Source: JBDWFY01 sp965275915
GTDB lineage: Bacteria > Pseudomonadota > Alphaproteobacteria > Rhizobiales > Stappiaceae
Reading direction: 5' to 3'
DNA: 64,000 bases
NCBI GenBank assembly: GCA_965275915.1
Contig: CBDHYI010000007.1
Coordinates: forward strand, 124,001 to 188,000
Positions 54,411 to 63,374 of this stretch are shown one piece after another; position 1 is the first letter of the stretch, and the number at the start of each line of letters is the position of its first letter. A program made the translations under genes and the position numbers. The notes below the pieces were generated by a model. That model did not search any database, had not been told where the DNA came from, and saw only the letters and a program-made list of their open reading frames with translations.

Positions 54411-55151
54411 ATGAGCGGAAAAAAGCGACTTGACCAGATATTGGTGGAAAAAGGTCTGACTGCAAGTCGCGCCCGCGCTCGTGATGCCATCCTGAGAGGA
54501 CATGTTCGTGTTGACGGCCAACCGGTCGGCAAACCCGGCTTGACGGTCTCTGAAACAGCAGACATTGACCTGTCCGATCCGGCGGCAAATTACGTTTCCC
54601 GATCCGCGCTGAAACTGGTTGCCGGTCTCGATCACTTCCAATTCGACCCATCCGGACTTGCCTGCCTCGATCTTGGCGCATCAACGGGTGGCTTCACACA
54701 GGTTCTGATCGAACGGGGCGCACGCTCGGTTTACGCGGTCGATGTCGGGCATGATCAGCTTCACCATTCGCTCGCCGGCCACGGCCGGGTCATTTCCATG
54801 GAAGGTGTCAATGCGCGCGATCTCATGCCGGCCATGTTTTCAGAGCCGCTGGACTGTCTCGTCTCGGACGTCAGTTTTATTTCCCTGCGACTGGCTCTTC
54901 CCGCAGCGCTTGACATGATGCCACCGGGGGCCTTCGGTTTGTTCCTGGTGAAGCCGCAATTCGAGGCGGGCCGGGAGAATATAGGCAAGGGCGGCCTGGT
55001 GAAACGAGAGATTGGCGAACGTATCGCTGAGGATTTGCAGGCCTGGGTGGACACGTATGACGGTTGGCGGAGTTGCGGTCTTCTGCCTTCGCCCATAACC
55101 GGAGGCGATGGCAATCGCGAATACCTGCTGGGCGCCCGGCGCAGGAACTAA
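54411..55151 (+). CDS. tlyA: TlyA-family rRNA 2'-O-methyltransferase
   Basis: SAM-dependent methyltransferase of the TlyA/hemolysin A family, which 2'-O-methylates rRNA cytidines. 246 aa. S4 RNA-binding domain (about 5-65: KRLDQILVEKGLTASRARAR, HVRVDGQPVGKPG) and FtsJ-type domain (about 75-240: CLDLGASTGGFTQVLIERGA, YAVDVGHDQLHHSL, CLVSDVSFISLRLALPAALD, LVKPQFEAGRENIGKGG). Start ATG 54411; another ATG at 54399 is in frame. Four bases separate its stop from the next start region. Confidence 0.94.
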   Translation: MSGKKRLDQILVEKGLTASRARARDAILRGHVRVDGQPVGKPGLTVSETADIDLSDPAANYVSRSALKLVAGLDHFQFDPSGLACLDLGASTGGFTQVLIERGARSVYAVDVGHDQLHHSLAGHGRVISMEGVNARDLMPAMFSEPLDCLVSDVSFISLRLALPAALDMMPPGAFGLFLVKPQFEAGRENIGKGGLVKREIGERIAEDLQAWVDTYDGWRSCGLLPSPITGGDGNREYLLGARRRN

Positions 55152-55155
55152 AACC

Positions 55156-56394
55156 ATGACGGCAGGCCGGACAGCAACAATTACGTCCCTTGGACACAAG
55201 GGAGACGGAATAGCGCAGACGGAGAATGGTCCTGTTCATATTCCTTATGCCCTCCCCGGAGAAATCGTACGGATCGAAGGGACCGGAAACAGAGTCCGGC
55301 TGCTCTCAGTTGAAGAACCAAGTCCTCACCGCACAACGCCTGTCTGCAAGCACTTCGGTTCTTGTGGAGGCTGCCTTCTTCAGCATCTGAGTGCTGACAC
55401 CTACCTGGACTTCAAGCATTCACTGATTACGAGCGCTTTGCGGTCACGCGGACTGGACCTGCCGGTATCACCGGTATCGGCAATCGCTGCGCGAACGCGC
55501 AGACGCACGGTTATGACTGCCCTTCGAGCGGGAAAGCGTGTTGTGCTGGGATTTTACGAGCGAAAAGGCCGAACCGTCATCGACATTGATGAGTGTCCGA
55601 TTCTGCGTTCAGGCATCACGGACGCGTTTCCCGTCATCCGTCAGCTCTGCGAGATTGCCCTGGCGAAAAAGGGCGCGCTAAAGCTGACGATCCTTGAAAC
55701 CGTCACCGGACTTGATGTTGCAATGACCGGCCTTGGCAAGAATGCCGAACGACTCTATCCGAAACTGGCTCAACTCATCGTGGGCTCTGCCATCTGCCGA
55801 CTGACCGCGGATGGCGAAACCGTTATTCAGATCGCAGAACCGGTGCTCGATATGAACGGCGTCAAAGCGCTTCCGGTTGCCGGAGGTTTCACACAGGCCG
55901 CGGCGGAAGCGGAACGGCAACTTGCTTCCCATGTTCTCGCCGCTTGCAGGGGTGCCGGAAGAGTTGCGGACCTTTTTGCCGGGATTGGAACATTCTCGCT
56001 GCGGCTGGCGAAAGAGTGTCATGTTCATGCGGTGGAAGGCGACCGTGCCGCCCTGGCGGCGTTGACAAAGGCCGCACGGACCCAGGCGCACCTGAAACCC
56101 GTTTCGGTGGAGGCACGGGACCTGTTTTACAGACCGCTGCTGCCGGAAGACCTCAAAAATTTCGATGCCATCGTCTTTGATCCCCCACGCGCCGGTGCGC
56201 AAAGCCAGACGGAGCAAATTGCCCTGTCTTCCGTGCCCCTGGTGGTCGCGGTCTCATGCAATCCGGCGACATTCGCGCGGGATTTGCGAACCTTGATTGA
56301 CGGCGGTTATGAGGCTGAGGCAATTCACCCGGTGGACCAATTCCTGTTCTCACCCCATATTGAAGCTGTGGCTGTTTTGCGCCGAACCTCCTGA
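55156..56394 (+). CDS. RumA/TrmA-family RNA (uracil-5-)-methyltransferase
   Basis: Methylates C5 of uridine in 23S rRNA or tRNA. 412 aa. TRAM domain (about 1-60: ITSLGHKGDGIAQTENGPVH), [4Fe-4S] cysteines in VCKHFGSCGGCLLQH plus DECPIL, SAM motif VADLFAGIGTFSLRLAKECH, DAIVFDPPRAGAQSQ, and catalytic Cys in VVAVSCNPATFARDL. ATG 55156 follows the tlyA stop by four bases, so the two RNA methyltransferase genes form an operon. Which uridine is modified is not clear. Confidence 0.93.
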   Translation: MTAGRTATITSLGHKGDGIAQTENGPVHIPYALPGEIVRIEGTGNRVRLLSVEEPSPHRTTPVCKHFGSCGGCLLQHLSADTYLDFKHSLITSALRSRGLDLPVSPVSAIAARTRRRTVMTALRAGKRVVLGFYERKGRTVIDIDECPILRSGITDAFPVIRQLCEIALAKKGALKLTILETVTGLDVAMTGLGKNAERLYPKLAQLIVGSAICRLTADGETVIQIAEPVLDMNGVKALPVAGGFTQAAAEAERQLASHVLAACRGAGRVADLFAGIGTFSLRLAKECHVHAVEGDRAALAALTKAARTQAHLKPVSVEARDLFYRPLLPEDLKNFDAIVFDPPRAGAQSQTEQIALSSVPLVVAVSCNPATFARDLRTLIDGGYEAEAIHPVDQFLFSPHIEAVAVLRRTS

Positions 56395-56476
56395 TAACAC
56401 TTGCTCTTGAGGCGTTTGGAGCGTGTCGGCGGACAAGAGCGCATGGTCGAACAAACGCTTGAAAGGGACTCTTCTG

Positions 56477-57541
56477 ATGGCTGACCCTTTAACGAAACTG
56501 GCTGTCCGTGCCCGCTTCGGCGCCGCCCAGGGTGCGCGCGTCGCATGGTACACCGCCCATGCCTACGCCATGAAACGACTGAACAGGCGTCTGGAGCCCT
56601 CGCTGCCCGGGGCTCCGAAAAAAATCGAAAAGCCTTCGCGGCCGGTCCCGAGCGAACGGCGGCTTCTGGCCGATGTCGGTGCGCTCATGCTGCGCGATCT
56701 TTCCAATGTTGAGGCTGGCTATTATCCGATGCCCAACGATGAAAAGGGTGGTCTTTCAGGACTGATCAAACGGTCCCGCGCCTTCTTCAATGATGTCCCC
56801 AAAGTGGCGAGACGGCGTCGGCTGGACGCCCATCAGGAGGTTTTCACGGACGATCAAAAGGGCAAGAAACCGAGATATTACCTGCAGAATTTCCATTTCC
56901 AGACAGACGGCTGGCTCTCCGAAGAATCTGCGGAGCTTTATGACTTTCAGGTTGAAACCCTGTTTTACGGCTCCGCCGCTGCTATGCGTCGACAGGGCCT
57001 CGTCCCGCTTGCGCAATTGCTGCGCCAGTCCGATCAGAGACAGATCGCCTATGCCGACATCGCCTGCGGCAGTGGGCCTTTTCTTTCGACAGCGCTCTCG
57101 GCCCACCCACGCCTCCGCGGTCTCGGCGTCGATCTGTCCCTGCCCTATCTGAAGAAGGGGCGGGCCGCAGTCCCCGGTCGCAGAGCTGCCTTCGTGGTCG
57201 GAAAGGCCGAACAACTCCCCCTGGCCGATGACAGCCTGGATATCGCCAGCGTTATCTACCTGTTTCACGAACTGCCTCCCAAAATTCGTGAGGACGTCTC
57301 TCGTGAAATTGCCCGGGTGCTGAAACCGGGCGCAACGCTTATTTTTGTCGATTCCCTTCAGACCGGAGATGAACCGGACTATGACGGGCTGCTGGAGCTG
57401 TTTCCCCAGCTGTTTCACGAGCCTTACTACACATCCTACATGTCCGCCGATCTCATCGGTACATTCAAACGGTCGGGTCTTGAATTGGTGCAGCAGTCAA
57501 CCGCTTTCGTCTCAAAAGTGTGCGTATTTCGAAAGCTGTAG
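56477..57541 (+). CDS. Class I SAM-dependent methyltransferase
   Basis: 354 aa, substrate unknown. An N-terminal about 150-aa helical and basic region (LAVRARFGAAQGARVAWYTA; RRRRLDAHQEVFTDD) precedes a Rossmann methyltransferase domain: YADIACGSGPFLSTALSA (SAM motif I), LGVDLSLPYLKKGR, VVGKAEQLPLADDSLDIASV, FHELPPKIREDVSREIARVL. It resembles methyltransferase-11 enzymes that act on quinones or lipids. ATG 56477 after AAGGGA; the frame is open 18 codons upstream. Confidence 0.88.
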   Translation: MADPLTKLAVRARFGAAQGARVAWYTAHAYAMKRLNRRLEPSLPGAPKKIEKPSRPVPSERRLLADVGALMLRDLSNVEAGYYPMPNDEKGGLSGLIKRSRAFFNDVPKVARRRRLDAHQEVFTDDQKGKKPRYYLQNFHFQTDGWLSEESAELYDFQVETLFYGSAAAMRRQGLVPLAQLLRQSDQRQIAYADIACGSGPFLSTALSAHPRLRGLGVDLSLPYLKKGRAAVPGRRAAFVVGKAEQLPLADDSLDIASVIYLFHELPPKIREDVSREIARVLKPGATLIFVDSLQTGDEPDYDGLLELFPQLFHEPYYTSYMSADLIGTFKRSGLELVQQSTAFVSKVCVFRKL

Positions 57542-57677
57542 CGGCGGCCGTTACTCAACTGTCATCGGGCATTGCTAAGGGTTTGCACATGATTGCAGAT
57601 CCAAAGTTCGTTTTACCGATACGATCCACGGTCCAAACTGCAACGAATACAACAACCTGTGCGGAAAGCCGGCCACG

Positions 57678-57980
57678 ATGAAGTGGGTGATGTGGCCGGT
57701 TGCGCTTGCTTGTATCGTCTTGGGTCTTATGACTGTTTGGCTGCCGATCCCCACCGGCGTCCCGTTGCTGGCGACGGGGATGTTTCTCATCATCGCAAAT
57801 CACCGGAGATCGGCACGCTTTGTCCGGAAACAAAGACAGGCCATGCCGCGATTCAATCGCGGGCTGAGCTGGATCGAAGATAAAACAACCGGTTATTTTT
57901 CAAGGGTTCTGCGCCGTACGCGCCCAAGAAAGAAAGCGGTTGAAGAAGGATCGACGCCGAACGAACGACAAGGCCGGTAG
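57678..57980 (+). CDS. PGPGW-type small transmembrane protein
   Basis: 100 aa. Two hydrophobic stretches at residues 2-20 (WVMWPVALACIVLGLMTVWL) and 24-42 (PIPTGVPLLATGMFLIIAN), then a basic tail (RRSARFVRKQRQAMPRFNRG; RRTRPRKKAVEEG). The L-P-I-P-T-G-V-P-L-L turn corresponds to the PGPGW/TMEM-like loop. Start ATG 57678 follows GGAAAG. Convergent with the next methyltransferase gene, 44 bp between stops. Confidence 0.75.
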   Translation: MKWVMWPVALACIVLGLMTVWLPIPTGVPLLATGMFLIIANHRRSARFVRKQRQAMPRFNRGLSWIEDKTTGYFSRVLRRTRPRKKAVEEGSTPNERQGR

Positions 57981-58024
57981 CCTTATCCTGGAAAAGTTGA
58001 CGTCCGTTTGCCGCAAAAGGCGGC

Positions 58025-58765
58025 TTAATCCACGCTGCCCACGACGATTATTTCCGAACTTTCAGGCGTATAAGGCGAACCGGTCCAGTCGCCGTACCAT
58101 CGTTCCGCTTTGAGGCCCACGACATCCAACATCAGGGCAAGCGTCGGCTGATCCAGAAACCGTATGCGGCGGCGGCGCATTTTTTCGAGTCCACCCTCAA
58201 ATCGATAGTTGTGGGTGAGATCGATCACCCCGTTCACATCCGGTGCACTGGCCCGGCGGGTCCGAACGACGTCTTTTCCATTAGGAAGTTCAATTTTTGT
58301 CTGGACACGCCCGGATTGCCACCGTTCCCAAACCCGGGACCGGGGATTGCGTGTCTCAAGCGCAAACTGTCCGCCCGGAGCGATATGGTCACTCATTGCT
58401 TCAAGAACCAGCAACTGATCGACATTGGTTGTAAAGGACTGGAAGGCATGCCCCGCCAGAAAAACGGACTCAAATTTTCGGCCCAGGTTCAAACAGCGGC
58501 AATCCGCTTCAAGCCACTCAACGCCGGAGTCCTCCTCGCCGACAACATCAAACGCATAATCCTCCGGGACGATACCGGATACGTCCAGCCCCTTTTTCGC
58601 CATTGCCCGGGCCAACCGGCCTGTGCCGCAAGCCATATCCAGTGCGGATCCCCCCTTGGCGAGCGCCCAGGCAAGATAGAATTCATCTTCCCGACCCCAT
58701 GGATTTTCCAGATCGTAAAGATAAATCAAGTCCTTATCTAATAAATTAGCGCCCAATCCACTCAT
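58025..58765 (-). CDS. Class I SAM-dependent methyltransferase
   Basis: 246 aa, substrate unknown. SAM motif I ALDMACGTGRLARAMAKKGL, motif II region VEWLEADCRCLNLG, then FESVFLAGHAFQSFTTNVDQ and MSDHIAPGGQFALETRNPRS. The last part (FEGGLEKMRRRRIRFLDQPT) fits the ubiE-like/Methyltransf_25 group that often modifies small molecules. ATG 58765 has GGAG six bases upstream; an upstream ATG at 58777 is possible. Confidence 0.88.
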   Translation of the reverse strand: MSGLGANLLDKDLIYLYDLENPWGREDEFYLAWALAKGGSALDMACGTGRLARAMAKKGLDVSGIVPEDYAFDVVGEEDSGVEWLEADCRCLNLGRKFESVFLAGHAFQSFTTNVDQLLVLEAMSDHIAPGGQFALETRNPRSRVWERWQSGRVQTKIELPNGKDVVRTRRASAPDVNGVIDLTHNYRFEGGLEKMRRRRIRFLDQPTLALMLDVVGLKAERWYGDWTGSPYTPESSEIIVVGSVD

Positions 58766-58897
58766 GATACGCTCCAAGGCCGGAAATATGCGATATAGCC
58801 CCTTATTTTTAAGAATACACTAGATTTTACGCACAAAATAGCGGCAATTTAATTGAAGGTTGATTTCGTGCAGTTGGAAAAATTACTAAAGCAATAT

Positions 58898-59419
58898 TTA
58901 TCTTACCATAAATGAACGTAACCGATGCAGTAAATTATTCGGATTTGCTTCCAAAGTATGGACGGCAATCTCAAGCGATGTCGCGCCAGTCTGACGCCAG
59001 CAGCGGATCATCAGAACGCGAAAAGGATTGAACTTTTCGGGTTTGGCAACCGAATCCGAAAGCGGTCTGTGCAGAGACACTTTCAGCGTCTGCAGCCTGA
59101 TGGAGCGCACGGATGTCTCGAAAAGCTCCATGTCGGCAATGTCGCCCCAACTGAGAAAGCCCAGTCGCTCCAGATAAAGGCCGTTCTGATTAGCACCCAG
59201 TTGCGGACGCTTGGTTTCAATGTAAGGGTGATAGTAATAAGCGCCCCAAAATCCGCATGCCGCCAAAATCAGAAACCAGGGTTGCTCCGTCGTAAAAGCC
59301 AGCAATACACCAAGGGCGGCGACCATAAAACTGCCGTAAACGAGAGTATCGCCCGAGCCGGAGCGATATCCTATGGCCAGCGGCGTGCCCGCTTGAGGGC
59401 CGGTTTCAGGCTCAACCAT
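58898..59419 (-). CDS. Hypothetical two-helix membrane protein
   Basis: 173 aa. Two adjacent membrane segments (about 28-45 LVYGSFMVAALGVLLAFT; 50-66 WFLILAACGFWGAYYY), then a soluble PH-like beta-rich part beginning IETKRPQLGANQNGLYLERL and LSWGDIADMELFETSVRSI. The pattern (short helical hairpin plus GLYLxRxGFLSWxDI) is seen in STM3941/YdbT-like small membrane proteins; family not confirmed. Start overlaps the ribB stop by 8 bp, so it is translated with ribB. Confidence 0.7.
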   Translation of the reverse strand: MVEPETGPQAGTPLAIGYRSGSGDTLVYGSFMVAALGVLLAFTTEQPWFLILAACGFWGAYYYHPYIETKRPQLGANQNGLYLERLGFLSWGDIADMELFETSVRSIRLQTLKVSLHRPLSDSVAKPEKFNPFRVLMIRCWRQTGATSLEIAVHTLEANPNNLLHRLRSFMVR

Positions 59420-60548
59420 CAATCAATTCTGTTGACTCAATTTCAATCCCAAACCCGTCAAGACCAACATAATGCCGCTCCTTTGTCGACAATAACCGGA
59501 TGGAAGAGACGCCAAGCTGTTTCAGGATCTGAGCGCCCAGGCCGATCTCACGCCATTCCTCTTCGCGATTTTTCGCGGACGAATGCGCCTCCCTTTCCGC
59601 GTCTGACAAACTGCTTTCTTCAACCTGCAGATCCATTCGTGGCCGCAAGGAGTTGGCCGAGACTCCGACGGAGCCGTCGCGCAAATAGACGATAATGCCG
59701 CGCTCGCCTTCACCCATATTGGCAATCAGCCTGTTGAGCAGCGACGCGCCGCCGAAAACATCGTCGACGATCGATTCAAGATGCAGTCGAACCGGTATCC
59801 CGCGTCCGTCGCGAATATCGCCGAATATAACCGCCAGATGGTCCATCGGATCGTAAGGCGTACGAAAGCTCACGGCCTTTGCGCGGCCCGCAACCGTATC
59901 GATTTCAAACTCATCGATCTGCTCCACCAGGCTTTCGTTCCGCTGCCGCCAGGCGATCAGCTCCGCAACAGAAACCGACTTCAGGCCATGTTCCTCTGCA
60001 AAAGCGGCAACTTCAGCACCCCGTTTTACGGTGCCGTCATCATTGACGAGCTCGCTGATCACACCAACTTCAGGCAGACCGGCCAGCCGACAGAGGTCAA
60101 CCGCGGCCTCGGTGTGCCCCGACCGCATCAGCACTCCTCCCTCACGGGCAATCAGGGGGAAAATATGACCCGGCCTGACAAAATCCTCGGCAGCAACATT
60201 GGGGTTTGTCAGTGCCCTGATCGTATTGCAACGCTCTTCGGCGGAGATCCCGGTTGTGGTTCCATGCCGATAATCGACCGACACCGTGAACGCTGTACTC
60301 AGGGGCGCATCGTTGCTGGCAACCATCGGCTCAAGATGCAGTCGCTTGGCGGCTTCCGTCGTCATGGGCGTGCAGACAATGCCGCTGGTGTGCCGGATGA
60401 TAAAAGCGATTTTCTCCGACGTTGCATGCGTGGCGGCAACAATCAGATCGCCCTCGTTCTCCCGGTCATCGTCATCGGTGACCACAATGACTTCGCCGTT
60501 TTCAAATGCCCGTATAGCATCTGCAACACGACGGAGATCATTTTTCAT
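59412..60548 (-). CDS. ribB: 3,4-dihydroxy-2-butanone 4-phosphate synthase with degenerate GTP cyclohydrolase II domain
   Basis: Riboflavin pathway, 378 aa. N-terminal RibB domain (about 1-205) is complete: IVVTDDDDRENEGDLIVAAT, SGIVCTPMT, TAFTVSVDYRHGTTTGISA, RPGHIFPLIAREGGVLMRSG HTEAAVDLCRLAG (two adjacent parts). The C-terminal RibA-like domain has VRLHLESIVDDVFGGASLLN where active enzymes have HSECLTGDxFGSxRCDCG, so the zinc cysteines are absent and GTP hydrolysis is unlikely. Such RibB-RibA' fusions are usual in rhizobia. No FMN riboswitch was recognised upstream. Confidence 0.94.
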   Translation of the reverse strand: MKNDLRRVADAIRAFENGEVIVVTDDDDRENEGDLIVAATHATSEKIAFIIRHTSGIVCTPMTTEAAKRLHLEPMVASNDAPLSTAFTVSVDYRHGTTTGISAEERCNTIRALTNPNVAAEDFVRPGHIFPLIAREGGVLMRSGHTEAAVDLCRLAGLPEVGVISELVNDDGTVKRGAEVAAFAEEHGLKSVSVAELIAWRQRNESLVEQIDEFEIDTVAGRAKAVSFRTPYDPMDHLAVIFGDIRDGRGIPVRLHLESIVDDVFGGASLLNRLIANMGEGERGIIVYLRDGSVGVSANSLRPRMDLQVEESSLSDAEREAHSSAKNREEEWREIGLGAQILKQLGVSSIRLLSTKERHYVGLDGFGIEIESTELIDG

Positions 60549-60603
60549 TTTACTGTCCTCAAAGATCTACCAAAACTGCACCGTCGGCAGTGACTGAAAC
60601 CTA

Positions 60604-60868
60604 GGCTCAGGACCAATTAATTTCATCCATTCTGCGAGAGCAGATTTTGTTTTTGACAAGGCGGAAAGGCGCAGGAAACCGTCCGGTTTTCAAGTCTTTC
60701 CAACGCAGTCAGGAACAAAATATGCCTCGCCCTTCGGGTTTTGAAAGAAGTGTCCGCCTGAAGAGAACCAGAGCTCGCAAAGGTATCCAACCTTCGCTTC
60801 TCCCTAGTTCTCTTCAGGCGGACACTTCTTTCAAAACAGAATTGCATGAAATTAATAGGTCCTGAACC
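60604..60868. mobile_element. Second miniature inverted-repeat element (265 bp) with internal 31-bp inverted repeat
   Basis: Flanked by TA (60602-60603, 60869-60870) within CTAGG on both sides. Terminal inverted repeats of about 31 bp: left GGCTCAGGACCAATTAATTT, right (minus strand) GGTTCAGGACCTATTAATTT. Inside are two perfectly complementary 31-bp arms (60738-60768 and 60807-60837, starting GTTTTGAAAGAAGTGTCCGC) around a 38-nt loop. No coding capacity. Sits between aroC and ribB and supplies the G of the aroC stop codon TAG. Confidence 0.88.
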
Positions 60869-61956
60869 TAGGAGCCAACCTGGCCGCGATGCCTAAGAAA
60901 ATGATCGGCCAGAACGCACGCCATCATGGCCTCGCCAACCGGCACCGCACGGATCCCGACACAAGGGTCGTGACGCCCCTTGGTCCTGACGTTCACGTCC
61001 TCCCCTTCCCGGGTGACCGACCGTCGCTCCGTCAGGATCGAGCTTGTCGGCTTGACCGCGAACCGTACGACAACCGGTTCCCCACTCGATATCCCGCCCA
61101 GAACACCGCCTGCGTTGTTGGACAGAAATTCAGGTTTTCCATCCGCTCCCATCCTCATCTCATCGGCATTTTCTTCGCCCGACAGGGTCGCCGCTTCAAA
61201 CCCGTTGCCGATTTCAACACCTTTGACCGCATTGATCGACATCATCGCCATGGCAAGATCCTGATCCAGCTTGCCGTAGACCGGCGCGCCAAGACCGACC
61301 GGGACATTGTCCGCAACAACTTCAATAACCGCGCCGACCGACGATCCTTTTTTCCGAACATCATCCAGATACTCCGCCCACAGGTCGGCGGCCTCCGGAT
61401 CCGGGCAGAAGAACGGATTGTCCGCCACGGCCTGCCAGCTCCAATTGTCCCGGTTGATTTTATGGGGCCCGACCTGAACCAGCGCGCCGCGTACGGTGAT
61501 GTCGGGCACGACTTTTCTCGCAACCGCACCGGCAGCAACCCGGGCAGCCGTTTCGCGTGCGGATGAGCGACCGCCGCCGCGATAGTCGCGAATGCCGTAC
61601 TTGGCGTCGTAGGTGTAGTCGGCGTGCCCCGGCCGGTAGCGGGACTTGATCTCAGAATAATCCTTAGACCGCTGGTCGGTGTTTTCAATCAGGCAGGAGA
61701 TCGGCGTTCCGGTCGTTCTTTGAACGCCATCATCATCAACCATCACACCAGACAGAATCCTGACCTCGTCCGCTTCCCGCCGCTGTGTGGTAAAGCGGGA
61801 CTGGCCGGGCTTCCTCTTTTCCATGAACGTCTGAATATCCGCCTCTGTCAGAGGCAGAAGCGGCGGACATCCGTCAATAACGCAGCCAAGCGCCGGACCA
61901 TGGCTCTCGCCCCAGGTCGTGACACGAAAGAGTTTGCCGAAACTGTTATGTGACAT
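60868..61956 (-). CDS. aroC: Chorismate synthase
   Basis: Last shared step of aromatic amino-acid synthesis (EPSP to chorismate, reduced FMN dependent). 362 aa. Signature regions: VTTWGESHGPALGCVIDGCP, RYRPGHADYTYDAKYGIRDY, GGGRSSARETAARVAAGAVA, NNAGGVLGGISSGEPVVVRF and GRHDPCVGIRAVPVGEAM. The C-terminus HRGQVGS is followed by TAG, whose G is the first base of the repeat element at 60604-60868. ATG 61956 is the expected start. Confidence 0.97.
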   Translation of the reverse strand: MSHNSFGKLFRVTTWGESHGPALGCVIDGCPPLLPLTEADIQTFMEKRKPGQSRFTTQRREADEVRILSGVMVDDDGVQRTTGTPISCLIENTDQRSKDYSEIKSRYRPGHADYTYDAKYGIRDYRGGGRSSARETAARVAAGAVARKVVPDITVRGALVQVGPHKINRDNWSWQAVADNPFFCPDPEAADLWAEYLDDVRKKGSSVGAVIEVVADNVPVGLGAPVYGKLDQDLAMAMMSINAVKGVEIGNGFEAATLSGEENADEMRMGADGKPEFLSNNAGGVLGGISSGEPVVVRFAVKPTSSILTERRSVTREGEDVNVRTKGRHDPCVGIRAVPVGEAMMACVLADHFLRHRGQVGS

Positions 61957-62070
61957 GGCACGCTATTCCATTTTTGTAGCTTCTCGTCGGACCTTCTAAA
62001 TCATTATCGGAGCAAATCAAATCGTCCACGCAACAAGACTGTTGGTCTGCGGGCCGCACATGAAAATGTT

Positions 62071-63255
62071 TTACGCCGGCGACGGTCCGTTATCCATCGA
62101 AGCGAGTCGGCGTTTGAGGTCAACGGCCGCCGACCACAGACCGCCATCGGTAGCATCGATAAAATGGACATGATGACTTTGTTCCAGGGAAAACAACAGA
62201 CAGGTCATCATCGCGGTGTCGGACAGCTTCATGCCATATACCAGGTGCCCCGCTTCCAGTTCCAGTTCAAGATGTTGCCGCAGCCGGTCCGCCTTCTCAG
62301 GCGATACATCCAGAACAAGACGCAACATGTCGTTGTACTTCCGGTAATCGCTGTTTGACCTCAGCTCGGAGGCGTAATACGCGCCATCGTAGGAACCGAT
62401 TTTGATGGCAAACCGCTCGCATAAAAGCTGAAAGAACGTCTCAAGATACAGCCATAGTCGCCAGGACAAAGCGGACTTTCTGTTTCGGTTGGGCGCTGCC
62501 CGTTCAAACCACAACCATCGGGGCGGCCAGCGATAGCGCATATTGTTCTTTTGCACCGGCCGTGTTTCTTCATCCAGCGATCCGGCGATCCTGGCCAGAT
62601 TGTCCAGCATACGGGATATATGCTTGGCGCCGTTCGCACCCAAGGGTTTCACGATCAAAGCCATAATCGCACCGTTTTGCGATTTCAGAGGCTCCCAGCG
62701 GCACGACAAGCCTTCAAGATCCAGACGTCTGAACCCACCGCCGACAGGTGTCTGATTTTCAGCTTGATTTTCGATTTTCAAAAGCCTGTCCGCATAGTCA
62801 AGACCGCCACCGGTACACATCGCCAGCGGATTGAAACTGCTCATTTCGAACTTACGGACCCGAATGTCATAACCGGCTTTCCGAATGGTCCGAAGCGGCA
62901 CGACGCCTGTTCTGAGATCGATGTTCAGTGTCTGATGAGCAAACAGTTTCAGATCGGCAAGAACCGACCGAACGGCGCCTTCGCGACTTTCCGGGAACAG
63001 CACCGTGCCGCCATCGCCGCCAAAGATATAGGGCAGGTCAAGGTCCGGCATGGCGTTTAGAAGGCCGGTAATGCTTGCCGCTCCTGCGAGATTGACTTCT
63101 TTGTAGCGCCCTTCCCGAACGGCCTTTGTCGAGCTGCGAACATCCGTCAGGGCGACCTTCCAATCGCCCGGTACGGCACTGTAGGCGTCGAACCTGGCCA
63201 GAGCGGAGAAATCCCTGAAGACCGTAAGGTCACGATAAAAATTCTCGTTGCTCAT
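62071..63255 (-). CDS. DUF3095 family protein (nucleotidyl-cyclase-like fold)
   Basis: 394 aa, function unknown. The N-terminal half resembles class III cyclase folds: WKVALTDVRSSTKAVREGRY (ADxxSST-like metal site), NLAGAASITGLLNAMPD and YIFGGDGGTVLFPESREGAV. DUF3095 proteins are often listed with adenylate cyclases, but residues for catalysis cannot be confirmed. The C-terminal half (about 230-394) includes GSYDGAYYASELRSNSDYRK and HHVHFIDATDGGLWSAAVDL. ATG 63255 (MSNENFYRDLTVF) is used; the frame is open ten codons more. Confidence 0.85.
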   Translation of the reverse strand: MSNENFYRDLTVFRDFSALARFDAYSAVPGDWKVALTDVRSSTKAVREGRYKEVNLAGAASITGLLNAMPDLDLPYIFGGDGGTVLFPESREGAVRSVLADLKLFAHQTLNIDLRTGVVPLRTIRKAGYDIRVRKFEMSSFNPLAMCTGGGLDYADRLLKIENQAENQTPVGGGFRRLDLEGLSCRWEPLKSQNGAIMALIVKPLGANGAKHISRMLDNLARIAGSLDEETRPVQKNNMRYRWPPRWLWFERAAPNRNRKSALSWRLWLYLETFFQLLCERFAIKIGSYDGAYYASELRSNSDYRKYNDMLRLVLDVSPEKADRLRQHLELELEAGHLVYGMKLSDTAMMTCLLFSLEQSHHVHFIDATDGGLWSAAVDLKRRLASMDNGPSPA

Positions 63256-63374
63256 ACCCCACCCGAAAAAAACGCGCTCTTTCATTCACAATGCAAACAA
63301 AAGCGACGTTCACTCAATCTTTTCTTACCAAAGAGCCACCCTTTGACATAGATTACGCATCAAATGCAGCACGA

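Noticed and set aside
60549..60603. FMN riboswitch upstream of ribB
   Set aside because: I looked for the conserved RFN core sequence and found none; the leader is short and followed by a mobile element.
60623..60865. Two overlapping small frames with shared FERSVRLKRTR
   Set aside because: They are the two strands of the 31-bp inverted repeat, so the shared peptide is a product of DNA symmetry, not a gene.
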